A stretch of 64,000 nt of DNA from Candidatus Binatia bacterium (GTDB lineage: Bacteria; Desulfobacterota; Binatia; UBA12015): contig DATCMB010000023.1 of the NCBI GenBank assembly GCA_036563615.1, forward strand, positions 124,001 through 188,000. The letters are read 5' to 3'. Of this stretch, positions 27,813 to 35,354 are shown piece by piece. The notes beneath the pieces were generated by a model. It did not search any database. It was not told the DNA's origin and was given only the letters and a program-made list of their open reading frames with translations. How positions within the stretch are numbered: the first letter of the stretch is position 1; each line of letters begins with the position of its first letter. The translations under genes were made by a program, and so were the position numbers.

Positions 27813-29281
27813 AGCGCCGCCCGCCGGCGCGGCGTGCGCGTCTCGACGCACACCTTCGCGTCCGGGAAGATCTTGTGCGGGTTCGCGCGGCCTTCGGGAT
27901 CGAATACCGCGCGCACGCGCGTCATCGCGAGCAGGTCCTCCGGCGAGAACAGCAGCGGCATCTGCGCGATCTTCTCGACGCCGATGCCGTGCTCGCCGGT
28001 CACGCTGCCGCCGAGCGCGACGCAGGCCTCGAGGATCTCGCGGCCGGCGGCGAGCACGCGCGCGACCTCGTCGGGATCGCGCTCGTCGAACAGGATGATC
28101 GGGTGGATGTTGCCGTCGCCGGCGTGGAACACGTTGCCGATCCGCAGACGGTGGCGCTCGGCGGTCGCTGCGATCGAGCGCAGGATGTCGGGCACGCGCG
28201 TGCGCGGTACGACACCGTCCTGCGTGCAGTAGCTCGGCGCGAGCCGCCCGACCGCGCCGAACGCGCGCTTGCGGCACTTCCAGAGCAGCGCACGCTCGGC
28301 GTCGTCACGCGCGACGCGCAGCTCGCGCGCGCCGCACGCCGTGCACACCGCGCGCACGCGCTCTTCGAGCGGGTCGAGGCCGGCCGCCATGCCGTCGAGC
28401 TCGATGAGCAGCACCGCGCCCGCGTCGACCGGGAGGCCGGCGTGGAACGCGTCCTCGACGGCGCGCAGGATGAGCCCGTCCATCATCTCGAGCGCCGCCG
28501 GGACGATGCCCGCCGCGATGATGCCCGAGACGGCCTCGCTCGCGGCGTCGACCGAGTCGAAGACGGCGAGGAAGGTTCGGTACGCTTCCGGCGCGCGCGT
28601 CAAGCGCAAGGTCGCCCGGGTGACGATGCCGAACGTCCCCTCCGAGCCGACGACGAGCCCCACCAGGTCGTAGCCCGGGAGATCCTCGACGGCGCCGCCG
28701 AGGCGCACGACCTCGCCGCTCGGCAGCACGAGCTCGACGCCGAGCACGTGGTTCGTCGTCACGCCATACTTGAGCGTGTGCGGACCGCCCGAGTTCTCGG
28801 CGACGTTGCCGCCGATCGTGCACGCCGGCTGCGACGACGGATCGGGGGCGTAGAGCAGCCCCGCGTCCTGCACGCGGCGCGTGATCCACGCGTTGACCAC
28901 GCCCGCCTGCGCGACGACGCGCCGGTTGCGCACGTCGATCGACTCGATCGCCTGGAGCCGGCTCGTGCAGACCATCACCGGCGCGGCGACCGGCAGCGTG
29001 CCGCCCGAGAGACCGGTGCCGGCGCCGCGCGGCACGAACGGCACGCGCTCGGCCGCGAGCACGCGCACGACCTCGGCGACCTGCTCGGGCGTACGCGGCA
29101 GGACGACGAGCGCCGGCGTCGAGCGCTCGAGCGTGTAGCCGTCGCACTCGTAGACGAGCAGCGCCTCCGGGCGGTCGACGATGCCGTCGCGCCCGACCAC
29201 CGTCGCGAGACGCTCGGCGAGCCGCGTGAGCGACGGCGAGCTGGTCGCCGCTGGCGCGCTCGCGCCCGAAGGAACGCTCAT
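27809..29281 (-). CDS. glcD: Glycolate oxidase catalytic FAD subunit
   Basis: 490-residue FAD-linked oxidase of the GlcD/vanillyl-alcohol-oxidase type. The FAD-binding region carries VPFVPRGAGTGLSGGTLPVA, PSSQPACTIGGNVAENSGGP and LVVGSEGTFGIVTRATLRLT. The C-terminal catalytic region carries IGNVFHAGDGNIHPIILFD and SVTGEHGIGVEKI with the active-site His residues. It oxidises glycolate or a related 2-hydroxy acid, passing electrons to GlcE and GlcF. The ATG at 29281 is preferred to one five codons upstream because GGTGGAGCGTC lies just before it. First gene of glcDE. Confidence 0.94.
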   Translation of the reverse strand: MSVPSGASAPAATSSPSLTRLAERLATVVGRDGIVDRPEALLVYECDGYTLERSTPALVVLPRTPEQVAEVVRVLAAERVPFVPRGAGTGLSGGTLPVAAPVMVCTSRLQAIESIDVRNRRVVAQAGVVNAWITRRVQDAGLLYAPDPSSQPACTIGGNVAENSGGPHTLKYGVTTNHVLGVELVLPSGEVVRLGGAVEDLPGYDLVGLVVGSEGTFGIVTRATLRLTRAPEAYRTFLAVFDSVDAASEAVSGIIAAGIVPAALEMMDGLILRAVEDAFHAGLPVDAGAVLLIELDGMAAGLDPLEERVRAVCTACGARELRVARDDAERALLWKCRKRAFGAVGRLAPSYCTQDGVVPRTRVPDILRSIAATAERHRLRIGNVFHAGDGNIHPIILFDERDPDEVARVLAAGREILEACVALGGSVTGEHGIGVEKIAQMPLLFSPEDLLAMTRVRAVFDPEGRANPHKIFPDAKVCVETRTPRRRAAL

Positions 29282-29693
29282 GACGCTCCACCGCACGACA
29301 CGCCGCGGCGAGCGAGCGCGCGCGCCTGACGGATCCTTGAATCGCAGGTCGGAACGTTGACCGTCGGGTCGTTCGCCGCCGCGCGGACGGCCGCGCGCTC
29401 GCGCGTCCCCATCGTTGAAACGAACGCTGCGTCTTCGAGCACGAGCGCAGTGTGCGCGATCGAGCGCCGACCGTCGAGCGAGCCCTGCGTACGAAATGGG
29501 CGACCGCCCATGTCGGAGGACCTGTCATGCATCCTGTCGACGAGCGTGCACATCGTGACCTGCCCGGACGCGGGCCCTGCTTCCGGAAGTTGCGAGGTTC
29601 GGCAGCGAAAACCGCCGCTTGAGCGCGACGGGGCGATGACTCGGCTCGGTGGCATCGTGCTTGCTCTACGCGGCCAGCCAAAGGAGGAGGCTC
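29282..29693. other. 412-base divergent spacer, no gene seen
   Basis: Spacer between glcD (minus) and the small-protein gene at 29694 (plus). It must hold promoters for both directions. I see a GGGCGACCGCCC hairpin near 29,500 and a somewhat AT-richer stretch around 29,575-29,625, but no convincing promoter pair, RNA gene or conserved protein in any frame. Confidence 0.4.
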
Positions 29694-29876
29694 ATGGTAC
29701 CCCGAGTCACGATGCAGGATCTGGTCACCGTTGTCGCCGAGTACGCGACCTCCGAGGCGGAAGTCATCGCGACCGTCGTTCATCTCGTCAACAGCGGCAA
29801 GGTTCGCCTCGTCGGTCGTCCTCGCGGCGCTCGCTTCAACGTCAAGTCGCTGCCGCGCGTCCCGGTCGCCGCGTGA
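29694..29876 (+). CDS. 60-residue small protein, winged-helix-like
   Basis: Small gene with an ideal ribosome-binding site (AAGGAGGAGG) 4 bases before the ATG. The product MVPRVTMQDLVTVVAEYATSE..., with ATVVHLVNSGKVRLVG, looks like a minimal winged-helix: a helix-turn-helix followed by a beta-hairpin (SGKVRLVGRPRGARFNV). It could bind nucleic acid or be a structural fragment of that fold. Followed 23 bases later by a second small gene, both ending at a strong hairpin. Function unknown. Confidence 0.65.
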   Translation: MVPRVTMQDLVTVVAEYATSEAEVIATVVHLVNSGKVRLVGRPRGARFNVKSLPRVPVAA

Positions 29877-29899
29877 CGCGGGGGTACGGAGAGAAGGTC

Positions 29900-30079
29900 A
29901 TGAACACGCAGATCGGCTCGCGCCGCGTGTACATCTCGGGGCAGCAGATCGAGGTCTGGGAGAATCCCGATCTGCCGTTCCGCTGCACGTACGAGGAGAT
30001 CAAGGGCTACGCCGAGCGCCAGAACTGGGTGATGCTGTTCAACGCGCTCGTGCTGAGCGCCGAGGCACCGCAGTCCTGA
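29900..30079 (+). CDS. 59-residue small protein of unknown function
   Basis: Second gene of a two-gene unit, with GGAGAGAAGGTC directly before the ATG. The product is acidic/aromatic, with SRRVYISGQQIEVWENPDLP then FRCTYEEIKGYAERQNWVML and a hydrophobic helix MLFNALVLSAEA. No signal peptide and no recognised family. Strong translation signals and a terminator 57 bases downstream make it a credible gene. It probably acts together with the 60-residue protein upstream. Confidence 0.6.
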   Translation: MNTQIGSRRVYISGQQIEVWENPDLPFRCTYEEIKGYAERQNWVMLFNALVLSAEAPQS

Positions 30080-30135
30080 CGCCCGCGAAGGCGTTCGACG
30101 AACGCTCGACGCCGCGCGCGGCAACGGCGAACGCT

Positions 30136-30175
30136 GAAGCCCACCACCCGAACGGGTCGGTGGGCTTCGTCGTTT
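30136..30175 (+). terminator. Strong hairpin terminator after the small-gene pair
   Basis: GAAGCCCACC (30136-30145) pairs perfectly with GGTGGGCTTC (30159-30168). The loop contains an inner ACCCG-AA-CGGGT stem, giving about 15 paired bases with one bulge. CGTCGTTTC follows, a short T-rich tail. It is placed 57 bases after the small-gene pair and 90 bases ahead of the MtfA-like gene. Confidence 0.8.
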
Positions 30176-30258
30176 CTACAGAACGCCACGACCGCGCGGA
30201 CGCTTGCCGAAGCGCCTCTCGCTTGCTGATGATGTCGCCCGCATGCGCGGGAGACACC

Positions 30259-31035
30259 ATGTTCGGTCTACGTGAGCGACGCCGGCGACGGCTGCGCGAG
30301 GCGCCGTTTCCGCCCGAGTGGCGCGCGATCATCGAGCGCAACTTCCCGTTGTTCAATCGCCTGCCGGAGGAGGACCAGAAGGAGCTCCTCGGCCACGTGC
30401 AGGTCTTTCTCGACGAGAAGAAGTTCGAGGGCTGCGGCGGCCTCGTCATCGACGACGAGATTCGCGTCACCATCGCCGCGCAGGCGTGCCTTCTGCTGCT
30501 GCACCGCGAGCCGCACTACTACCCGCGTCTCGTGACGATCCTGGTCTACCCGCACCCGTACGTCGCGAAGACGCGCGAGCGTCTGCCGGGCGGCGTCGTG
30601 CTCGAGAGCGAATCGGGACGGCTCGGCGAGTCGTGGGTCGAGGACATCGTCGTCCTCGCCTGGGACGCGGTGCGCCGCGGCGCGAGCGACGCAAACGACG
30701 GCCACAACGTCGTGCTGCACGAGTTCGCGCACCAGCTCGACCAGGAGGACGGCACGTCGAACGGCACGCCGATCCTCGAGCGACGCAGCAACTACGTCGC
30801 GTGGGCACGGATCCTCGGCGCGGAGTTCGCGGCGCTGCGTCGCGCGGTGGCGACCGGCGCGCCGACCGACATCGACCCGTACGGCGCGACCAACCCCGCG
30901 GAGTTCTTCGCGGTCGTCACCGAGGAGTTCTTCGAGCGTCCCGAGACGCTGCGCAGGAAGCACCCCGCGCTGTTCGAGGAGCTGCGCGAGTTCTACCGGA
31001 TGGATCCGACGACGTTCGCGTCGCCGCGGGCGTGA
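30259..31035 (+). CDS. mtfA: Zinc-dependent peptidase, MtfA/M90 family
   Basis: 258-residue metallopeptidase of the MtfA (Mlc titration factor A, M90) family. The zinc-binding motif HEFAHQLDQEDG is at about residues 154-165, with Glu catalytic and the third ligand in NPAEFFAVVTEEFFERP near 215. The N-terminal FPPEWRAIIERNFPLFNRLP and ALLLLHREPHYYP-like segments are typical. In E. coli MtfA binds the glucose repressor Mlc and thus tunes PTS sugar uptake; no Mlc or PTS gene is nearby here, so the partner is unknown. Start at 30259 chosen to match the family's N-terminus. Confidence 0.92.
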   Translation: MFGLRERRRRRLREAPFPPEWRAIIERNFPLFNRLPEEDQKELLGHVQVFLDEKKFEGCGGLVIDDEIRVTIAAQACLLLLHREPHYYPRLVTILVYPHPYVAKTRERLPGGVVLESESGRLGESWVEDIVVLAWDAVRRGASDANDGHNVVLHEFAHQLDQEDGTSNGTPILERRSNYVAWARILGAEFAALRRAVATGAPTDIDPYGATNPAEFFAVVTEEFFERPETLRRKHPALFEELREFYRMDPTTFASPRA

Positions 31036-31123
31036 GCGGGCGGGCTGCGACGCGAGCGCACGCGCCGCAGCGTGAGGGCACTCGCTGCGACGTGAGCGCG
31101 CTCGACGCGGCCCGAGCGCGCGC
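31024..31123. repeat. Five 20-bp tandem units beginning over the mtfA stop codon
   Basis: Units start at 31024, 31044, 31064, 31084 and 31104, period exactly 20, consensus near GCTGCGACGTGAGCGCGCTC. Unit 1 contains the mtfA stop (TGA 31033-31035). The same place in units 3 and 4 is again TGA (31073, 31093), and CGA in units 2 and 5. The array exactly fills the gap to the stop of the convergent transglycosylase gene at 31124. Confidence 0.8.
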
Positions 31124-31765
31124 TCAATCGACGTCGCACGCGCTGAGCTGCCGCGCGTACTGACGCGCGCGGCGCGCGACCTCCGCCGCGCGGCGCTTGA
31201 CCTCGGGCTTGTTGCGGTACGTCCCGCGCACGTAGCCCATGTGGCCCTCGTGGTACGAGAGGTAGAACGCGTACGGATCGTCGCGCGGGATCCCATAGCG
31301 ACGCGCGCCGCGCGCGCCGTACCAGCCGATGAAGTCGACGACGTCCTCGAAGTCGTCGCGGTCGGCGAACCAGCCGCCGCGCTCGTCCTGGTACTCCTTC
31401 CAGGTCGAGTCGAGCACCTGTCCGTAGCCGTACGCGCTCGACGGACGCGGTCCGGGGATCACCCAGAGGATCTTCTTGCGCGGCGGACGCACGTCGTGCA
31501 CGAAGCGCGACTCCTGGTGGATCACCGCGAGCTGGATCGGCACCGGCACGCCCCAGGTCTCGTACGATTCGCGCGCGGCTTCGTACCAGTCGGGGATCTC
31601 CTCGAAGATCGCGCACGCGTCGTGCGGACGCGACGGACGGCGCGCGGAGCACGCGCTCGCGAGCGCGCACAGCACGATCAAGACGACGGTGCAGACGTTG
31701 CGCCAGAGGTGCGACCGTCGCTCCCGAGCCTCTCTACTGCTGCGGCTCCCCACCGCCCTGCCCAC
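31124..31765 (-). CDS. Lytic transglycosylase (SLT-type) lipoprotein
   Basis: 213-residue lipoprotein with CTVVLIVLCALASAC as lipobox signal (Cys ~39). The mature domain is an SLT-type lysozyme-like fold with IQLAVIHQESRFVHDVRPPR (catalytic Glu in HQESRF), SSAYGYGQVLDSTWKEYQ and FYLSYHEGHMGYVRGTYRN. It matches the transglycosylase SLT_4-type family. It would cleave peptidoglycan from the periplasmic side of a membrane. Convergent with mtfA; the spacer is filled by the 20-bp tandem repeat. Confidence 0.87.
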   Translation of the reverse strand: MGRAVGSRSSREARERRSHLWRNVCTVVLIVLCALASACSARRPSRPHDACAIFEEIPDWYEAARESYETWGVPVPIQLAVIHQESRFVHDVRPPRKKILWVIPGPRPSSAYGYGQVLDSTWKEYQDERGGWFADRDDFEDVVDFIGWYGARGARRYGIPRDDPYAFYLSYHEGHMGYVRGTYRNKPEVKRRAAEVARRARQYARQLSACDVD

Positions 31766-31847
31766 GACCCGTGCTGCACCGCGCGGCGCTCGGACGCCGC
31801 GCGACGACGAGGCTACACCGCGGCCGCGCGTTCAGCCAGCGCGACGC

Positions 31848-32375
31848 TCATTCCGACGGCGTCAGGCGGTGCCAGATGTTGGCGACGAAGCCGCGCGCGT
31901 CGAGCTGCGAGATCTGCCGGCCGCGCTTCGGCGACTCGCCGTCGCACGACCAGTCGAAGAGGGTGTCGTGCCCGGTGATGTACATCGGTATGAAGTCCGA
32001 GCCCGGGTTCTCCTTGCACCAGGTGCGCATGCCCTCGTTCGGCTGCGGGTCGGTCGACGGCTTGGCGCTGCACGGCAGGTTCGCGCCGACGTTGCAGGCG
32101 TAGACCGCGCCGTCCATGCAGCGCCACGACGTGCCGCGCTCGAACGGCTCGAGCGGCTCCGAGGGCGCGACGCCGAGCGCCCTCTGCAGACCGCGCGCGA
32201 CGGCTTTCGGCACCGCCGGCCCGCGCCAGCGTGCGTCGGGCGCGTCGATGGTGCCGACCGCGCGACAGTACGCGAACGGGTCGGTGAAGCCCTCCTCGGC
32301 GCGCGCGGTCGCCGACGTCGCCACGAGCGCCAGCGCCACGAGCGCAGCCTTCACCCCAAGCCGTGCGTTCCTCAT
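31848..32375 (-). CDS. Secreted Cys-containing protein of unknown function
   Basis: 175-residue protein starting at ATG 32375 with a signal peptide (RLGVKAALVALALVATSATARA). The mature part has six Cys, several in GTSWRCMDGAVYACNVGANLPC, then TWCKENPGSDFIPMYITGHD and FDWSCDGESPKRG. The even Cys number suggests disulfides in the periplasm. Family not recognised. It precedes the SLT lipoprotein on the same strand with an 82-base gap, so joint envelope function is possible but unsupported. Confidence 0.7.
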   Translation of the reverse strand: MRNARLGVKAALVALALVATSATARAEEGFTDPFAYCRAVGTIDAPDARWRGPAVPKAVARGLQRALGVAPSEPLEPFERGTSWRCMDGAVYACNVGANLPCSAKPSTDPQPNEGMRTWCKENPGSDFIPMYITGHDTLFDWSCDGESPKRGRQISQLDARGFVANIWHRLTPSE

Positions 32376-32451
32376 CCCGACCTCCGTGTGCGACGTCCGT
32401 GCCCGCGTCGGGCGGATCGACGTCCGCGCCTTCATCATCGGCCGTGCGCCT

Positions 32452-33777
32452 TCAAAGGTCGAGGACGCTCGTCGACACGTAGTCCCAGTACGTCACCTCG
32501 CCGTCGTGCCACTTGACGACGCGCACGGTGCCGTCCTGCGAGACCACGATCGCCACCGCATCGTGCACGAAGTTGCACAGCCGGTACGCCGAGCGGTGCC
32601 GCGTGCCGACGCTCTCGACCGACTCGCGCACCTTCTGCGTGCCCTCCATGTCGAGCGCGCGGGCGACGTAGCGCACGGCCGGCAGGTCGCCGCCGATCTC
32701 GGCGCCGAAGCCGAGCATCTCGAAGCGCTTGTTCAAAACGACGGCGCCGTCGATCGCGGCGCAGCTCGCGATCAGGTGCGCGAGCTCGAACAGCGCCTCG
32801 TCGAGCTGCGCGATGCCGCCGTCGTGGCTCGACGCGTACTCCTGCCAGCCGACGCGGCGACCGGGTTCGGGTGGGTGGCTCGCCGCGAGCGCGTTCAGCA
32901 GCGCGACCATCAGCGTCCGGAAGCGTCGCCGCGGCTCCTCGGGCGCGAAGCGGTACTTGGGAAGGATGCGCCCGTCGAGCTTCTCGATCGAGCCGTCGCC
33001 CTCGGGCGGCAGGAAGATGATCGTGCCGCCGTGGTGGCCGTTGCGCACGAGCGCGATGATCTGCCGCACGACGTGCTGGCCGATGACGCGCCCGACTTCC
33101 GGATCGAGCTCGGCCCACGCGGTGCTGGCGCGCTCGCGCGCCGCTCGGTGCAGCTCGATCAGCTCGTCGCGCACGTCCGCGAACGCCGCGCGCAGCCAGG
33201 TCGAGTCGAAGACGTCCGGCGAGCGCTGCACGATGCGGCCGCCGATCAGCGTCGCGAGCGTCAGCAGGCCCTTGCACACCGAGATGCGACCCGGTGCGGT
33301 GACGCGCACCACCAGGTTCGCAGGCAGACGCTGGAAGCTCTGCCGTCCGCCGTAGCTCGCCTGCACCCAGCGCGGCCCCGTGTTGATCATGCCCCAGAGG
33401 CCGAGCCCGGTGCGCGGATAGATGTGCGCGCCGATCAGCGTGCGGTAGAAGTCGACGCCCGGCGCGAGACGCCGCAGCTCGTGCTGCGTGAACGGGCGCG
33501 GCTCGCTGAACAGCAGCCGGTGCAGGCCATGTGGCGGACCGCCGGGCGGCGGGAAGGCGTCCGGGCTCGCGAGGATCAGACGGAAGCGAACCGTGCGCTC
33601 CTCCTCGCGCAGCAGGCTCGCCTGGTAGCAGGTCGAGAGGATCGTCTCGAGCACCTCGGGCTCGGGCAGCGCCTCGCGCTCCGGGGTGAACTCGCAGTAC
33701 TCGCTCTCGAGCTCCGTGCCGTCGGTCCAAACTTCGCGAACGAACCGCGCGAGGTCGGCGGGATACGCGTGCGCCAT
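32452..33777 (-). CDS. Putative diadenylate cyclase with DACNV-type N-terminal domain
   Basis: 441-residue protein. The C-terminal ~110 residues match a DisA_N/DAC domain: IDGAVVLNKRFEMLGFGAEI (DGA motif at 343-345), then SVGTRHRSAYRLCNF (RHR at 393-395) and AIVVSQDGTVRVV. DGA and RHR are the metal/ATP-binding motifs of c-di-AMP synthases, and both are intact. The N-terminal ~320 residues resemble the DACNV-type domain described next to DAC domains, with GGTIIFLPPEGDGSIEKL near 250. Predicted cytoplasmic enzyme making c-di-AMP from two ATP, or a degenerate sensor. The ATG at 33777 gives MAHAYPADLARFVREVW. Confidence 0.85.
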   Translation of the reverse strand: MAHAYPADLARFVREVWTDGTELESEYCEFTPEREALPEPEVLETILSTCYQASLLREEERTVRFRLILASPDAFPPPGGPPHGLHRLLFSEPRPFTQHELRRLAPGVDFYRTLIGAHIYPRTGLGLWGMINTGPRWVQASYGGRQSFQRLPANLVVRVTAPGRISVCKGLLTLATLIGGRIVQRSPDVFDSTWLRAAFADVRDELIELHRAARERASTAWAELDPEVGRVIGQHVVRQIIALVRNGHHGGTIIFLPPEGDGSIEKLDGRILPKYRFAPEEPRRRFRTLMVALLNALAASHPPEPGRRVGWQEYASSHDGGIAQLDEALFELAHLIASCAAIDGAVVLNKRFEMLGFGAEIGGDLPAVRYVARALDMEGTQKVRESVESVGTRHRSAYRLCNFVHDAVAIVVSQDGTVRVVKWHDGEVTYWDYVSTSVLDL

Positions 33778-33935
33778 CGCAATTCTTCGTATCACTCGGA
33801 CGCGTCCATGCAGCAGCTTGGCGGGGCGACGTCGAAGACGCGAGCGGCGCGCGTCTTGGCGTGCGCGCCGCGTCCCGCGTAGAAAAGGACGGCGTTGCCG
33901 GCGCGGACGCGCGGCGCGGGGAGAGGAGGGCGTCG

Positions 33936-35354
33936 ATGCAGCGGAGAGGGTCGTCGAGCAGCGCGGCTGCCTGTCCGATCTCGGGCGGCCTGCGCGAGAA
34001 GGCCGCGACCGGCGCGACGGCGCGGCCGCGCGCCGCGTTCTCGCTCGGGCTCCTGCTGATCGCCCTGCCGCTGCTCGCGCACTGCGGGCTGACGCCGGCG
34101 CGCCGCGCCACACCCCTGCCGCCGCCGGCGCCGCCAACCTCCGCCACCGCCGCCGCACGCGACGCCGTCCTCCCGCTCTCTCCGGACGCCGAGCTGCAGG
34201 CGCTCATCGACCCGTACCCCGCGCCGAGCGGACCGAGCTGGCTCGGCGGCGACGTCGCGAGCTCGATCCGCCTCGCCGACGACCGCTACGTCTGGATCTT
34301 CGGCGACACGCTGCTCGGCGTCCTGCACGGCGACTGCGCGGTGCGCGGCGGCGCGTGCCGACGTGAGATCGCGGGACCGGGCGCCGGCATGATCGCGAAC
34401 TCCGTCGGCACCATGGTGCGCAGCAGGGACGGCAGCTTCTATCCCATCGTCAAGTACTGGCGGAGCGAGGGCGACGCGTCGGCGCCGATCTTCGCGACCT
34501 CCGAGGAGGGCTTTCTCTGGCCGCTCGCCGGCGTGCGCGTCGGCACGGTGCTGCTGATCGCGGCGAACCGCCACACGTTCGAGAGCGGGCTGCTGCCGGT
34601 CGGCAACCACCTGATCCGCGTCTACAACCCCGACGCCCCACCGGATATTTGGCTTTACGACGTGCAGCCGCTGCCGGGATTCGTGGCGCCCGCCCCGGAC
34701 GGCGGTCCGCTCGTCAGCTGGACGACGGCGCTCGTGCACGTCGGGCGCCACGTCTACCTGTTCGGCTCGCGCGACGTCGGCGAGAAGGCGGAGACGGTCG
34801 TGGCGCGGGTCGCGGTCGACGACCTCGCGGAGCGCGGCTGGCGTCCCGCGCCCGAGTTCCTGGTGCGCGCCGCGGACGGTGGCGCGCCGCTCTGGTCCAC
34901 CGACCTTCCTGCGGCGAGCGCGCTGCACGTCGTACCGGGACTGCCCGGGACGTCGGAGGCGGCGATCGCGCACGACGCGGCGCTCGGCTGGTACACCTTC
35001 CAGATCCCGGCGCTGAGCTACGACATCCGCCTCTACACCGCGGACGACCTGCTCGGTCCGTGGACCGACCGCGGTGTCGTGTACGCGATCCCCGCGCCGT
35101 GGAGCACGACGACGCGCGGCCCGTGCCCGCCGCTGCCGCCGGGGACCACGCTCGAGGAGATCCCGCCGGCGTGCGAGCACGTCTACGCCGCATATGCGCC
35201 GAAGACGCACCCCGAGCTCGCGCCGCCCGACGGCTACGTCGTGACCTACAACGTCAACGTCTGGTCGGGCGGCTACGACGCGGCGGTGCGCGCGCTCGAG
35301 GAGCAGCCCGCCTTCTACGTCCCGCAGATGCTCGCTACGCCCGACGCGCGCTGA
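33936..35354 (+). CDS. Lipoprotein with beta-propeller-like (DUF4185/GH43-like) domain
   Basis: 472-residue exported protein. AAFSLGLLLIALPLLAHC is a lipobox signal, followed by a Pro/Thr/Ala linker. The main domain has repeated Trp/Tyr/Gly strands: RLADDRYVWIFGDTLLGVL, GRHVYLFGSRDVGEKAETVV, WYTFQIPALSYDIRLYTADD, LLGPWTDRGVVYAIP and YVVTYNVNVWSGGY. This blade-like pattern recalls five-bladed propeller glycoside hydrolases (GH43/DUF4185). Specific substrate unknown. GAGAGGAGGG precedes the ATG at 33936. Its end overlaps the convergent P450 gene by 20 bases. Confidence 0.75.
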   Translation: MQRRGSSSSAAACPISGGLREKAATGATARPRAAFSLGLLLIALPLLAHCGLTPARRATPLPPPAPPTSATAAARDAVLPLSPDAELQALIDPYPAPSGPSWLGGDVASSIRLADDRYVWIFGDTLLGVLHGDCAVRGGACRREIAGPGAGMIANSVGTMVRSRDGSFYPIVKYWRSEGDASAPIFATSEEGFLWPLAGVRVGTVLLIAANRHTFESGLLPVGNHLIRVYNPDAPPDIWLYDVQPLPGFVAPAPDGGPLVSWTTALVHVGRHVYLFGSRDVGEKAETVVARVAVDDLAERGWRPAPEFLVRAADGGAPLWSTDLPAASALHVVPGLPGTSEAAIAHDAALGWYTFQIPALSYDIRLYTADDLLGPWTDRGVVYAIPAPWSTTTRGPCPPLPPGTTLEEIPPACEHVYAAYAPKTHPELAPPDGYVVTYNVNVWSGGYDAAVRALEEQPAFYVPQMLATPDAR

